Counted from the stretch's first letter, positions 1-8,349 are shown. The stretch: 64,000 nucleotides of DNA from Aeromonas allosaccharophila (GCF_000819685.1 NZ_CDBR01000113.1:38135-102134); one strand, 5' to 3'. Notes: generated by a model from the letters alone, not told the origin. Made by a program: numbers and translations.

Positions 1-879
1 GGGATGGCTGGCGATCACCTGCCTGACGAAGTGATCCCGGATGGGATCGGCAAAGTCCGGGTTCCATACCATGCTGATTTCCCACTCGGAGTTGGGACCA
101 AAGAGGGGATAGAGGGTGACATCGGGGCCTGCGATAAAGCTGACGCTGCGCGGCAGGATGGCATTGCCGATGCCTGCCGCAACCAGCGCCACCAGCGTCT
201 GGATATCCTCGGCCTCCTGGACCATGCCAGTCAGCCGGTTGGCGCCGAGAAAACCGGCGATCTGCTGGCTGAGACCGGGGCAGCGGTGGCCCACCATCTG
301 CAACAGCGGTTGGCTGATCAGTGCCTGCTGGACGTCGAATGCGGCCGGGTCCGGTTCGGTCATTCGGGTCGGCACCGCCAGCACCAGCCGGTCGATCAGT
401 AGCCGGTGCTCCTGTAACTGCGGCATCTGTGGCCTGCGCATAAAGCCAAGCTGCAACTGGCCGGAGATCAGCTGCTCCTGCTGGATGGCGGAGGGCATAT
501 CCTGCAGATGGACCATCACGTCCGTGACCTGTTGTTTGAAGCGGGCCACCAGCGCAGGGGCCAACGCAAAACTCGACAGGCCAAACCCAATCTTGAGCCG
601 ACCGGCCACGCCGCTCGCTACTGCCAGCGCGTGACGTTCAAACTCCCTGCCGTGTTTGACCAGTGCGCTTGCCTGGGTGAGCAGCTGGGCGCCGAGCGCC
701 GTCAGCTCGGCACCGTGGCGGCCCCGCTTGAACAGGGTGCAGCCCAGCGTCTGCTCCAGACCCTGGATCTGCTTGGTGAGGGCCGGTTGAGTGATAAAGA
801 GGCTGCTGGCCGCTTCCCGGTAGTTGGCGGTGTCGGCCAGCGTCACAAACGCCTGCAGTTGCCTCAAGTCGAATTTCAT
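1..879 (-). CDS. LysR-family transcriptional regulator (3' end cut by window edge)
   Basis: Reading the minus strand from ATG 877-879 gives 293 open codons to the window edge with no stop, so the C-terminus is missing. The N-terminus (MKFDLRQLQAFVTLADTANY, then REAASSLFITQPALTKQI) is a typical LysR winged helix-turn-helix. The rest matches the two-lobed effector-binding domain. LysR proteins usually have about 290-310 residues, so only a few are likely lost. It is divergent from the small gene at 996 and the HAD phosphatase gene at 1238, which makes those its likely targets. An inverted repeat in the shared promoter region is a candidate operator. The effector is unknown. Confidence 0.92.
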   Translation of the reverse strand, partial: MKFDLRQLQAFVTLADTANYREAASSLFITQPALTKQIQGLEQTLGCTLFKRGRHGAELTALGAQLLTQASALVKHGREFERHALAVASGVAGRLKIGFGLSSFALAPALVARFKQQVTDVMVHLQDMPSAIQQEQLISGQLQLGFMRRPQMPQLQEHRLLIDRLVLAVPTRMTEPDPAAFDVQQALISQPLLQMVGHRCPGLSQQIAGFLGANRLTGMVQEAEDIQTLVALVAAGIGNAILPRSVSFIAGPDVTLYPLFGPNSEWEISMVWNPDFADPIRDHFVRQVIASHP

Positions 880-899
880 TCCAATTGGTTATCCAAAGT

Positions 900-932
900 G
901 GCGATTTATTGATTATAAATTATCTAATCGCC
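900..932. promoter_or_regulatory. Inverted repeat, candidate LysR operator
   Basis: Perfect 7-bp arms GGCGATT (900-906) and AATCGCC (926-932) flank an AT-rich 19-bp centre in the 116-bp gap between the LysR start (879) and the divergent gene at 996. LysR proteins commonly bind dyads in such gaps. The function is inferred from position and symmetry only. Confidence 0.45.
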
Positions 933-995
933 TTGTTCTAATGGCTTGGCAAGGGGGGAATCGCCCTCCTCAGAACCGGAACAAGGAGCCATATC

Positions 996-1241
996 ATGTC
1001 TACCCAACGCTATCTCTTTTTGATCAAGGGCACGCTGGTGCTGGCCCAACCATTGGCGGCCCCGGAGACGGGGGAATTGCTCGCTAGCCTGTTGCAACAG
1101 GGGTTTGTGGTCGGCCCCTTGCAAGTGTGGGCTGGCAGTGCCGAGCAGGCGCTGGCCTGTTATGAGCGTGCCGCCCAGCAGCAGGCGTTTGCCGATGCGC
1201 TCTCTGGCGCTGCACCGGAGCTGACGGGAGTATCTGCATGA
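996..1241 (+). CDS. Small hypothetical protein, 81 aa
   Basis: The ATG is preceded by a good ribosome binding site (AAGGAG, about 8 bases upstream). The predicted protein is an 81-residue, mostly helical and slightly acidic polypeptide with no signal peptide and no motif I recognise. Its stop overlaps the start of the next gene (ATGA at 1238-1241), so the two are very probably co-transcribed and translationally coupled. It faces the LysR gene and is a likely member of that regulator's target operon. No function can be assigned. Confidence 0.7.
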   Translation: MSTQRYLFLIKGTLVLAQPLAAPETGELLASLLQQGFVVGPLQVWAGSAEQALACYERAAQQQAFADALSGAAPELTGVSA

Positions 1242-1924
1242 GTAGCGAACTGAGCGCCTGTATGGACGTCAGTGCGGGTACAAAAACCGTGATGGTCGCC
1301 GCCCTGCTGCTCGATATGGACGGCACCCTGGTCCGCTCGACCGGTGATGTGGAGAAGGTGTGGCGGCTCTGGTGCCAGCATCATCAGCTGGCACCCGAGC
1401 CGGTGCTGGCGATGTGCCACGGCATGCGCTCACGGGAGGTGATCCGGGCGTTGGCTCCGCAACTGGATGTGGCGCGGGAGGCCGCGCGCCTCGACGAGCT
1501 GGAGATGGAACATACCGGAGGCGATGCCATCGCCGGAGCTGGCGAGTTATTGCGCCGCTTGCCGCCCCGGTGCTGGGCCATCGTGACCTCCGCCAGTGAT
1601 CGGGTTGCCCGCCATCGCCTGAATGGTGCTGCTTTGCCACTCCCCGCAGTGCTGGTGGGCGCCGAAACGGTGACCAAGGGCAAACCCGATCCCGAACCCT
1701 ATCTGCTGGGGGCCGAGCGGCTGGGCGTACCGCCCGCTCGCTGTCTGGTGTTCGAGGATGCACCGGCTGGTATCGAGAGCGCCCTGCGTGCTGGCTGCGC
1801 CGTGGTGCAGGTAGGAGGCGATGCGCCGCTCAATCCGGCGGTGGTGGCGGTGATCCGCGACTGGCGCGAGGTGAAGATGATGTTGGGGGAAGGCGAATCC
1901 CTGCTGCTGACGTTACCCGCTTGA
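1238..1924 (+). CDS. HAD-superfamily sugar-phosphate phosphatase (subfamily IA)
   Basis: A 228-residue protein with HAD motif I DMDGTLVRS near residue 27, motif II at VTSASD, motif III lysine in KGKPDPEPYLLGAERLG and motif IV FEDAPAGIESA. The KPDPEPYL and EDAPAGI pattern is typical of small sugar-phosphate and glycerol-phosphate phosphatases such as the E. coli YfbT/HxpA type. The cytosolic substrate cannot be deduced. The start chosen overlaps the upstream stop in an ATGA; about 25 residues precede motif I, so the in-frame ATG near 1292 is a possible shorter start. Confidence 0.85.
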   Translation: MSSELSACMDVSAGTKTVMVAALLLDMDGTLVRSTGDVEKVWRLWCQHHQLAPEPVLAMCHGMRSREVIRALAPQLDVAREAARLDELEMEHTGGDAIAGAGELLRRLPPRCWAIVTSASDRVARHRLNGAALPLPAVLVGAETVTKGKPDPEPYLLGAERLGVPPARCLVFEDAPAGIESALRAGCAVVQVGGDAPLNPAVVAVIRDWREVKMMLGEGESLLLTLPA

Positions 1925-1995
1925 GCGCCTAAGAGAATGTGCAGCGGCCACATATTGCGGCATGAGCCAGCGCAATCAGCACCGCCTGTCGCAAT

Positions 1996-2025
1996 AAAAA
2001 CGCCCCCGAACTGCGGGGGCGTTTT
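1996..2025. terminator. Bidirectional intrinsic terminator
   Basis: CGCCCCCG (2001-2008) pairs with CGGGGGCG (2014-2021), flanked by five A on the left and four T on the right. It lies between the convergent HAD phosphatase and nitroreductase genes and can serve both. Confidence 0.85.
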
Positions 2026-2037
2026 GCTATCTGGCGA

Positions 2038-2640
2038 TTACTTGAAGACGCGGAAGCGGGTGGCGTCGTCGATAAAGGTCTTGTCGCCGGCCGCTTGCTT
2101 GATGCTGCCAAAGGGCATCTGGGCGCGTAGTAGCCAGCTGGCGGGCAGGTTCCACTCCTTGCGTACCGCCTCGTCGATGAGTGGGTTGTAGTGCTGCAGG
2201 GATGCGCCGATCTTCTCCTGAGCCAGCGTCGTCCAGACCGCAAACTGGGCGATGCCGGTGGCATGTTCTGACCAGACGGGGAAGTTATCGGCATACAGCG
2301 AAAATTTCTGCTGCAGATCCTTGATGACGTCGGTGTCCTCGAAGAACAGCACTGTGCCAAAGCCTGCGCGGAAGCTGCCATCCACCTTGGCCTCACTCTG
2401 GGCATAGGCCTCCGGCGGCACGATCTTTTTCAGCTCGGCTTTGACGATATCCCACAGCTTGTGGTGTTGGGCGCCAAACAGAATGACGGCGCGGGAGCTC
2501 TGGGAGTTGAAGGAGGAGGGGCTGTGCTTGATGGCATCCTGGATCAGGGCCGTCAGCTGCTCCGGCGTATGGGATACCTGGTCACCCAGGGCATAGATGG
2601 TGCGACGTGCTTTGATCTGCTCGATAAACGGACTGCTCAT
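2038..2640 (-). CDS. Nitroreductase-family FMN oxidoreductase
   Basis: A 200-residue protein of the nitroreductase fold: N-terminal IKARRTIYALGD, the FMN-binding stretch SPSSFNSQSSRAVILFG, and the later WTTLAQEKIGASLQHYNPL segment. These belong to the subgroup of short nitroreductases annotated as oxidoreductases or fatty-acid-response proteins (YdgI/Frm2-like). Such enzymes use FMN and NAD(P)H to reduce nitro compounds or quinones in the cytosol; the natural substrate is not known. It is a single gene ending at the shared terminator. The minus-strand start has a GGAGATGTT-type Shine-Dalgarno sequence just upstream. Confidence 0.88.
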   Translation of the reverse strand: MSSPFIEQIKARRTIYALGDQVSHTPEQLTALIQDAIKHSPSSFNSQSSRAVILFGAQHHKLWDIVKAELKKIVPPEAYAQSEAKVDGSFRAGFGTVLFFEDTDVIKDLQQKFSLYADNFPVWSEHATGIAQFAVWTTLAQEKIGASLQHYNPLIDEAVRKEWNLPASWLLRAQMPFGSIKQAAGDKTFIDDATRFRVFK

Positions 2641-3127
2641 AACATCTCCTTTGCTTGATAGTCACCGGGCGCCAGCCTTGCGGCCAGTCATCCCCTGTTG
2701 TTCAAGCTATAGACTATACCACCCGATTATCTTCTGAGCGTTTACACACAGTGGTGACACTTTCAACTGAGGGTTAATACCTCGTCCACGGCTGCTCCCG
2801 TTGAGTGTCAGTTAACGGGGTTGGGGTGAGCTGAACAGCCAGCCCAGCTGAGATTGCGCTCGCAAGTCCCGCGCAGGTGACAGGAGTTGTCCGATCGCCA
2901 GCAGTCTGGGTGGGGCTGCGACAGCCTCCCCGCCCTGCCGAGGGACGCGCCATTGCTGTGAAATGAAAATTTTCTTGTGGTTATTCAATTGATTGAATTC
3001 GAGCTTGCCAGTCACGCTCATTGCCGGGCTTCAACTGAGAGTCTACTTGCCGCTAGCCCCCCACTGGCTTGCTGCCTGCCGGTTTGTATAGTGCAGAGGA
3101 AATTAATCAGGTTTGACAGGAGTACCC
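2641..3127. other. 487-bp intergenic region without a recognisable gene
   Basis: Divergent spacer between the nitroreductase gene (minus) and the glycine-zipper gene (plus). I find no plausible coding frame, RNA gene or repeat. It must hold both promoters, but no clear -35/-10 pair stands out. Confidence 0.6.
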
Positions 3128-3601
3128 ATGGAGATGAATACGCGTGGCATCGGCGCTCTGGCTCTGCTGGGGGCGTTATTGCTGGGCAGTACGGCGGCCC
3201 ACGGTTCGGAAACCCTCAACACCATTCTCGGTGGCGGGGCGGGTGGAGTGGCGGGCACCATGATCGGCAAGGAGCTGGGGGGTGATACCGGCGCGCTGGT
3301 GGGGGCTGTGTTGGGCGGCGCTGCAGGTGGCGCGGCGACGGCCAACAAGGGCAACAAGAATGAAGCGGCCCTTGGCGGCGCGGTGGGGGCGCTGGGTGGT
3401 GCCGCCATCGGCAAGAGTGTCGGCGGCGATACCGGTCAACTGATCGGCGCAGGGGTCGGCGGGGCGGGTGGTTCGGCCATCGGCGCCAAAACCGGCGATG
3501 GTCACAAGAGTCAGGATCGCTATTACGATGACGACGATGATCATCACCATCACAAACACCACAAGAAGCACAAAAAGCACAGATGGCACGACGACGATTG
3601 A
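3128..3601 (+). CDS. Secreted/outer-membrane glycine-zipper protein with His/Asp/Lys-rich tail
   Basis: A 157-residue protein. Residues 1-25 form a signal peptide (hydrophobic GALALLGALLLGSTAAHG). The body is three blocks of glycine-zipper sequence (GGGAGGVAGTMIGKELGG, then GAVLGGAAGGAATANKG, then GGAVGALGGAAIGKSVGG). The C-terminal 35 residues are almost only Tyr, Asp, His, Lys and Arg (a YYDDDDDHHHHK run, then repeated HKKHKKH). Glycine zippers mediate membrane packing or oligomerisation, as in outer-membrane Rick_17kDa-type proteins. The tail looks suited to metal or polyanion binding, which is inference. ATG 3128 is preferred because AGGAG lies 5 bases upstream; ATG 3134 is possible. Confidence 0.8.
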   Translation: MEMNTRGIGALALLGALLLGSTAAHGSETLNTILGGGAGGVAGTMIGKELGGDTGALVGAVLGGAAGGAATANKGNKNEAALGGAVGALGGAAIGKSVGGDTGQLIGAGVGGAGGSAIGAKTGDGHKSQDRYYDDDDDHHHHKHHKKHKKHRWHDDD

Positions 3602-3624
3602 TGCGTGCGCAGTGAATGCGGAAG

Positions 3625-3658
3625 ATGCAAAGCGGGGCCTGTTGGCCCCGTTTTGCAT
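3625..3658. terminator. Intrinsic terminator, bidirectional
   Basis: A long hairpin: ATGCAAAGCGGGGCC pairs with GGCCCCGTTTTGCAT around a TGTT loop, with an internal A/T-rich flank. It separates the glycine-zipper gene from the convergent dehydrogenase gene. Confidence 0.8.
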
Positions 3659-3697
3659 GGTCTGGTCACCCGATTTTGCGGTTACCAGATCGCGCGG

Positions 3698-4654
3698 TCA
3701 CACCAGCCGGTGCTGGCGGCGACCGGCGGCAAAGGCGTTGATGTTGTCTATCAGCTGATCGGCGAGACGCTGCATCGACTCCTCACTGGCCCACGCCACA
3801 TGAGGGGTCAGAATGAAGTGGGGGTATTGCAGCGCCTTCATCAAGGGATGGTCGGGGGGCGGCGGCTCGACGCTCGCCACATCGAAACCGGCACCGCCGA
3901 GCCGACCGTTGGCCAGCGCTTGCAGCAGCGCCTCTTCATCCACCAGACCACCCCGGCCGACGTTGATCAGCAAAGCGCCCGGTTTCATCAGATCCAGCTC
4001 CCGCTCGCCAATCAGGTTGCGGGTGTAGGGGGTGAGCGGGCAGTGCAGGCTGATGACGTCCGAACTTTGCAGCAACTCGTCGAGGGGCAACCTATCCTCG
4101 TCGTGGCTGGCGCCGACCTGACTCTGGGCGTAGCGCACCGTCATCCCCATCCCTTTGGCCCGCTCGCCGAGCGCCTGACCGAGCGTCCCCTTGCCGATGA
4201 TGCCGAGCTGCTTGCCGTGCAGATCCATGATGTTGTGGTCGAAGAAGCAGAACTGGCCGCTCTGTTGCCAGCGCCCCTCCAGCAGCGACTGGCGCCAGCA
4301 GAAGAGGTTGCGCGACAGGGCCAGCATCAGCGCCATGGCGTGCTCCGGCACCGAGGGGCCCGAGTAGTTGCGGATGTTGCACACTCCGACATTGGCGGCG
4401 CGGCACGCTTCCAGATCCACGTTGTCGCTGCCGGTGGCGGCCAGCGCGATGAGTTTCAGCTCAGGCAGTTGGGCCAGCTCGGCGGCGCCGATCCGCACCT
4501 TGTTGATGATGGCGATACGGGCATCTTTGAGCCGCTCCACCACCTGTTCCGGGGCAGTACGCGGATAGCTCTGCCAGTGATGGGGGAAGTCGGGGTGATG
4601 CAGGGTGATGCCCGCATCCAGGGTATCGCTGTCGAGAAATACGATTTGCTGCAT
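3698..4654 (-). CDS. D-2-hydroxyacid dehydrogenase (glycerate/hydroxypyruvate reductase-like)
   Basis: A 318-residue NAD(P)-dependent dehydrogenase of the D-isomer family. The nucleotide-binding Rossmann segment is LGIIGKGTLGQALGERAKGM; the catalytic Arg lies in INVGRGGLVDEEAL, the Glu in GAGFDVASVEPPP and the His in LTPHVAWAS. These enzymes interconvert 2-keto and D-2-hydroxy acids in the cytosol; sequence and length resemble HprA-type glycerate dehydrogenases, but substrate assignment is uncertain. ATG 4654 (MQQIVFLDS) is chosen because AGGAAGG precedes it at proper spacing; an ATG five codons upstream has no such site. A stem CGCCGCT/AGCGGCG at 4722-4742 lies between it and the DUF3530 gene. 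Confidence 0.88.
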   Translation of the reverse strand: MQQIVFLDSDTLDAGITLHHPDFPHHWQSYPRTAPEQVVERLKDARIAIINKVRIGAAELAQLPELKLIALAATGSDNVDLEACRAANVGVCNIRNYSGPSVPEHAMALMLALSRNLFCWRQSLLEGRWQQSGQFCFFDHNIMDLHGKQLGIIGKGTLGQALGERAKGMGMTVRYAQSQVGASHDEDRLPLDELLQSSDVISLHCPLTPYTRNLIGERELDLMKPGALLINVGRGGLVDEEALLQALANGRLGGAGFDVASVEPPPPDHPLMKALQYPHFILTPHVAWASEESMQRLADQLIDNINAFAAGRRQHRLV

Positions 4655-4799
4655 GGACCTTCCTGCCATTGTTCAGGTTCGAGGAGCCATGATGCCAAAC
4701 AGGATGCTGTCAGGGCTAGCTCGCCGCTGTGCCAGAGCGGCGCTTTATCCGGCAGATGTGAGCTGGCGCGCGCTTTGTTGCGCCACGGTGGCGGCCGGT

Positions 4800-5564
4800 T
4801 TAGAGCCAGCCCAGATGGTTGAGCCAGCCCTGAATGCGGGTGGGGGTCTCCTCCAGTTCCATCAGGGCGTAGGGGCGATAGTTGAGCTTGTGGCTGCGGC
4901 GGCTCTCGCTTTTGCGGGCCTCGGCGGCCAGCAGGGGCCAGCGGCCGCCATCCTCCTGATAGAGATCCAGGGTGGGGATGGCCGCCTGAGCCACCTGTTT
5001 GGCCAGGGTCTGGTTGCTCTGCTGGTTGGGGAAGAAACCGTCGAGCAGCACCAGCGCATCGGGGGCGGGCAACTGTTCGCTGGCGATGAGGTTGGCGGTC
5101 CAGGCGGCGCCGGTACCTTGCGCCAGGATCAGCTTGAAGCCCCCCTCCTGCAGCTTGGCATCGACCAGCTTGCTGATCCGCTCGGCAAACTGCTTGCGAA
5201 ATTCATAGCTGTTTTTCGCTTTTTTCTCGGCGGCAGGATCGAGTTCGGTCTGCTGGGGAGAGGGGAGCAGCAGCAGGGTATCAAAGCCCAGCTGGCCGAG
5301 GGCGCGGGTCAGTTGCCACAGTTGGCCGCTGCGCTGCCAGTCCGGCAGTAAAATGGCCAGTCCCAGATAGTTTTCACTGTCGTGTTTGGCGAACAGCACC
5401 GTCTGTTTGTCGATCCGGGTGGCATCGGGCAGCCCTTTCCAGTCGCTGGCTTGCCAGTAGTCGAGGGGCAGTGGTTCGGCAACGGGGGGCGCGACCTCGC
5501 TCGCCTCTGCCCCATGGCCAGCCAGCAAGGTCAATAACAGCAGTGATAAGGATAATCTGGCCAT
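4800..5564 (-). CDS. DUF3530-family periplasmic alpha/beta-hydrolase-like protein
   Basis: A 254-residue protein with a clear signal peptide (MARLSLSLLLLTLLAGHGAEA). The mature part has an alpha/beta-hydrolase-like order: LGLAILLPDWQRSG, then GFDTLLLLPSP, then LILAQGTGAAWTANLIA in the place of a nucleophile elbow (GTG rather than GxSxG), and ALVLLDGFFPNQQSNQ. This matches the DUF3530 family, whose biochemical role is not established. The missing elbow serine suggests a non-hydrolytic role. It is co-directional with the downstream dehydrogenase and the upstream yjdF-like gene but separated by more than 100 bases from each. Confidence 0.75.
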   Translation of the reverse strand: MARLSLSLLLLTLLAGHGAEASEVAPPVAEPLPLDYWQASDWKGLPDATRIDKQTVLFAKHDSENYLGLAILLPDWQRSGQLWQLTRALGQLGFDTLLLLPSPQQTELDPAAEKKAKNSYEFRKQFAERISKLVDAKLQEGGFKLILAQGTGAAWTANLIASEQLPAPDALVLLDGFFPNQQSNQTLAKQVAQAAIPTLDLYQEDGGRWPLLAAEARKSESRRSHKLNYRPYALMELEETPTRIQGWLNHLGWL

Positions 5565-5672
5565 AGTGTGCTCCCCCGGTTATCTGGGTTAGCGGCGGCA
5601 GCGGGATTTTCTTGAGAGGAGGCACCCCCGCAGGGGGAGTCTCGTGCCGTTCGGGAGAGGTTGCGTGCTCCC

Positions 5673-6293
5673 CTATCGGTGGCGGAGTGAAGAGAGAGCG
5701 GTCAGTTGCCTGTCGTGCAGGCGCGAGAGCAATAGCAGGGCGGCTACGGCACCGATCAGGGCGAAGAACATATCGGATTGGGTATCCCAGGGGTCTCCCT
5801 GGGTGCCGAGAAACTCGTCGGCTCCCTGACCCAGCGCCAGTGCCGCTCCCCACTCGATAAATTCATAGGTGGCGCTGATGGCGAGCACCACGCAGACCAC
5901 CAGAAACGCCAGCATGCGGCCCCCTTGTACATATCCGCCGCGCAGCAGGATCTCCCGACAGGCCAGGGCGGGCACAAACCCCTGAAAGAAGTGACCAATC
6001 TTGTCATAAGGGTTGCGGCCAAGTTCCAACCACTGTTGCAGCTCGAAACCGAGCGGCACGCGGGCGTAGGTATAGGCGCCTCCCAGCATCAAGACCATGG
6101 CATGGAGGAAGATGCAGAGATAGAGCAGGCTGGTGAGGGGAAACGTGCGATGGGTCAGCAGCAGCAATGGGATGGTGATGATCACCGGCGCGACTTCCAT
6201 CAGCTAGGTCGCCCTGTCATAAGGCTGCCAGCCCGAGAGCGCCAGCAGGAGCAAGGTGGCCAGCAGCAAGAGGATTTTGGTGGTCAATGTCAT
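5673..6293 (-). pseudogene. yjdF: yjdF-like DUF2238 inner-membrane protein, interrupted by an in-frame amber codon
   Basis: From ATG 6291-6293 the frame encodes MTLTTKILLLLATLLLLALS then GWQPYDRAT, meets TAG (6204-6206), and continues in the same frame as LMEVAPVIITIPLLLLTHRT to a stop at 5673. The whole frame would be 206 residues with the TAG read as an amino acid, the usual YjdF/DUF2238 length, with family features such as LHAMVLMLGGAYTYARVPLG and NPYDKIGHFFQGFVPALA. From recall of the family, the residue at the stop is normally Trp (DRxTW-x-LEV), so one G-to-A change in TGG explains it. An ATG (6198-6200) directly after the stop could restart translation of a 175-residue form without the first membrane helix. 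YjdF's function is unknown. Confidence 0.8.
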
Positions 6294-6382
6294 ATGGGGT
6301 ATCACTCGGGCAAGAGTTGGCATGCATGGCACCATTTAGCCATGTTGGTGTACAGAATACAGCCGCCGGTAGAGCCCACAAT

Positions 6383-6412
6383 AAAAAAAGCGAGCCGGTG
6401 GCTCGCTTTCTT
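6383..6412 (-). terminator. Intrinsic terminator of efp
   Basis: AAAGCGAGCC (6387-6396) pairs with GGCTCGCTTT (6400-6409). Seven A on the plus-strand left side give a U run for minus-strand transcripts leaving efp. Confidence 0.88.
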
Positions 6413-6433
6413 CATTCAACGCATGGCGGTCAA

Positions 6434-7000
6434 TTAGTTGACGCGACGCTTGAATTCGCCGGTGCGGCTGTCGATTTCGATCTTGTCACCGATCTCTACG
6501 AAGGCGGCAACAGCCAGCTCGTAGGTAGTGCCTTTCAGACGGGCAGGCTTGGTCACTTTACCGGAGGTGTCGCCACGGGCAGCCGGCTCGGTGTACTCAA
6601 CTTCACGCACGATGGTGGTCGGCAGTTCTACGGAGATGGCTTTCTCGTTGTAGAAAGTCACTTCGCAGATGTCTTCCATGCCGTCTACCAGGTAGTTGAG
6701 CACGTCACCCAGGTTGTCTTTCTCTACGTCGTACTGGTTGTACTCGGTGTCCATAAAGACATACAGGGGATCGGAGAAGTAGGAGTAGGTGCACTCTTTA
6801 CGTTCCAGCTGAACTACGTCCAGCTTGTCGTCGGCCTTGAAGACGGTCTCGGTCGCGCTGCCGTTCAGCAGGCCCTTCAGCTTCATTTTGACCACGGCGG
6901 AGTTACGGCCGGATTTGTTGAATTCAGCCTTCTGAACCACCATCGGCTCGGTGCCGATCATGACTACGTTACCAGCGCGGATTTCCTGTGCGGTTTTCAT
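6434..7000 (-). CDS. efp: Translation elongation factor P, Arg32 type
   Basis: A 188-residue EF-P with the KOW-like N-domain and two OB domains (C-terminal [27 protein letters not shown]). EF-P binds ribosomes stalled at polyproline and promotes peptide bond formation. The tip loop NKSGRNSA places Arg at position 32, where E. coli-type EF-P has a lysine modified by EpmA/B. An Arg32 EF-P is known to be rhamnosylated by EarP, and earP lies 45 bases upstream on the same strand. The RBS is AGGAA 8 bases before ATG. It ends at a strong terminator. Confidence 0.97.
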   Translation of the reverse strand: MKTAQEIRAGNVVMIGTEPMVVQKAEFNKSGRNSAVVKMKLKGLLNGSATETVFKADDKLDVVQLERKECTYSYFSDPLYVFMDTEYNQYDVEKDNLGDVLNYLVDGMEDICEVTFYNEKAISVELPTTIVREVEYTEPAARGDTSGKVTKPARLKGTTYELAVAAFVEIGDKIEIDSRTGEFKRRVN

Positions 7001-7045
7001 GTAAAAAATTCCTGTTCGTGAAACGGACGGATAAAAACTGCCAGA

Positions 7046-8254
7046 TTATATACGGCTTTCTAAAAATTTCACCAACCGTGTGACGAGATCCCCATCCCGG
7101 AGCAACTTCTGTGACCAGCTTCGCCCATGTTGCTGCCAAATGGCGCTATATCGTGGCCATTGGCCCCAAAGTTCGCGGCAATCTTCGCCACGATTGAGAG
7201 CCAGATTAAAGCGGCGCAGCCATTGGCCGCACTCGGCGGGTAGATCGGATAAGTAGTGGTCAAGGAACTGCTCCAGCTTGACCAGATGGGCCTCCTCCTC
7301 CTGCTGGTAGATGTGCCAGAGGAAAGGACGAGCCGCCCACTGGGCCCGCACGAAGGAGTCCTCCCCACGCACCAGATTGAGATCGCAGCTCCACAGCAGT
7401 CGATCGTAACCGGCCTGATCTGTCATCGGCAGCAGCTTGATGGTGAGGTTGCCCGAGTGGAGCAGCTCCCCCGCTTTGGCTGCAGGGATGGCATCAGTCA
7501 GACCGGCACCGGTGAGCACATCGTTGAGAGAGCGCCCCAGCGGCAGCAGCAGGGTGACGGGCGTGGCACTCTGGCACCAGCTCTCGATCAGGCTTTGCAG
7601 CGCATCGCTCTCGTAGGTAAAGAGGCTGACCCGCAGCTCGTGCTCTTGTTTTGGCGGCAAACCGAGGCTGGCCCAGTAGGCGGTAAGTCCCGCATCATCT
7701 TGCTGCCACTGCTCCCGTTCGGCGATGAGGTCGTGCTCGCACAAAAGGCCGCCGGTTTTAGCGGTAAAGCCTGGGAAGAAGAAGTATTTGTTGAGGCTTT
7801 TATTGCCAACCCGCTGGGGCGAGGCAAGGGCGTGGCAATCCTCTACCCAGCTCTCTGCCGAGAGGTATTCCAGATTGAGCCAGCATGGGGGGCTGGGTTG
7901 GCTCGCCATCAGTTCGGCCATTCGTTCAATGAAGGGGGCGGGCAGCTCGCAGGCAAAGGCCTCGATTACCACCTTGCCTGGGGTCATGTCGGTCGGAAGG
8001 GTCTCATGCCAGTGCTGGATATAGATGCCATCGACCCACTGGCCATCCTGCGCCGGGTCGAGCCCCGGACAGATGCGGGCGAAACTTGCCAGATCGTCCA
8101 CCCAGAGCCGCACCTGAACCTCATTGCCATGTGCCGCAATATTCCCCTCCCGTTTTAGCTGGCGGGCGAGTCGCCAGGTGACACCGATGTCACCGAAGTT
8201 GTCGACGACGCAGCAGAAGATGTCCCAGTCAAACGGGGGCAGGGGAGTTGTCAT
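7046..8254 (-). CDS. earP: EF-P arginine rhamnosyltransferase EarP
   Basis: A 402-residue protein of the former DUF2331 family. It begins FDWDIFCCVVDNFGDIGVTW, the family's signature N-terminus with the catalytic Asp of the DNFGD motif. Later conserved parts include LPTDMTPGKVVIEAFACELP, FFFPGFTAKTGGLLCE and DLNLVRGEDSFVRAQWAARPFLWHIYQQ; the RGEDS segment binds dTDP-rhamnose. EarP transfers rhamnose from dTDP-beta-L-rhamnose to Arg32 of EF-P, activating it for polyproline translation. The target gene efp is next downstream. I prefer ATG 8254 (MTTPLPPFDWD) over a start 15 codons upstream, because family members begin just before the FDWDIFC motif; the Shine-Dalgarno sequence is weak. Confidence 0.95.
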   Translation of the reverse strand: MTTPLPPFDWDIFCCVVDNFGDIGVTWRLARQLKREGNIAAHGNEVQVRLWVDDLASFARICPGLDPAQDGQWVDGIYIQHWHETLPTDMTPGKVVIEAFACELPAPFIERMAELMASQPSPPCWLNLEYLSAESWVEDCHALASPQRVGNKSLNKYFFFPGFTAKTGGLLCEHDLIAEREQWQQDDAGLTAYWASLGLPPKQEHELRVSLFTYESDALQSLIESWCQSATPVTLLLPLGRSLNDVLTGAGLTDAIPAAKAGELLHSGNLTIKLLPMTDQAGYDRLLWSCDLNLVRGEDSFVRAQWAARPFLWHIYQQEEEAHLVKLEQFLDHYLSDLPAECGQWLRRFNLALNRGEDCRELWGQWPRYSAIWQQHGRSWSQKLLRDGDLVTRLVKFLESRI

Positions 8255-8273
8255 GGCTCGGGATCCCAGATGC

Positions 8274-8305
8274 AAAAAAACCGGTGCGCAGGGTAGCACA
8301 CCGGT
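8274..8305 (-). terminator. Intrinsic terminator downstream of guaC
   Basis: ACCGGTG (8280-8286) pairs with CACCGGT (8299-8305); seven A at 8274-8280 become a U run on the minus strand. It lies about 150 bases after the guaC stop, beyond the duplicated guaC tail. Its left flank GCAAAAAAACCGGTG also occurs at 9559-9573, upstream of guaC. Confidence 0.75.
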
Positions 8306-8349
8306 TGGCTGGCTTCTAACCGTCAGCGCGTGACGGTCGCTGCGGCAGG

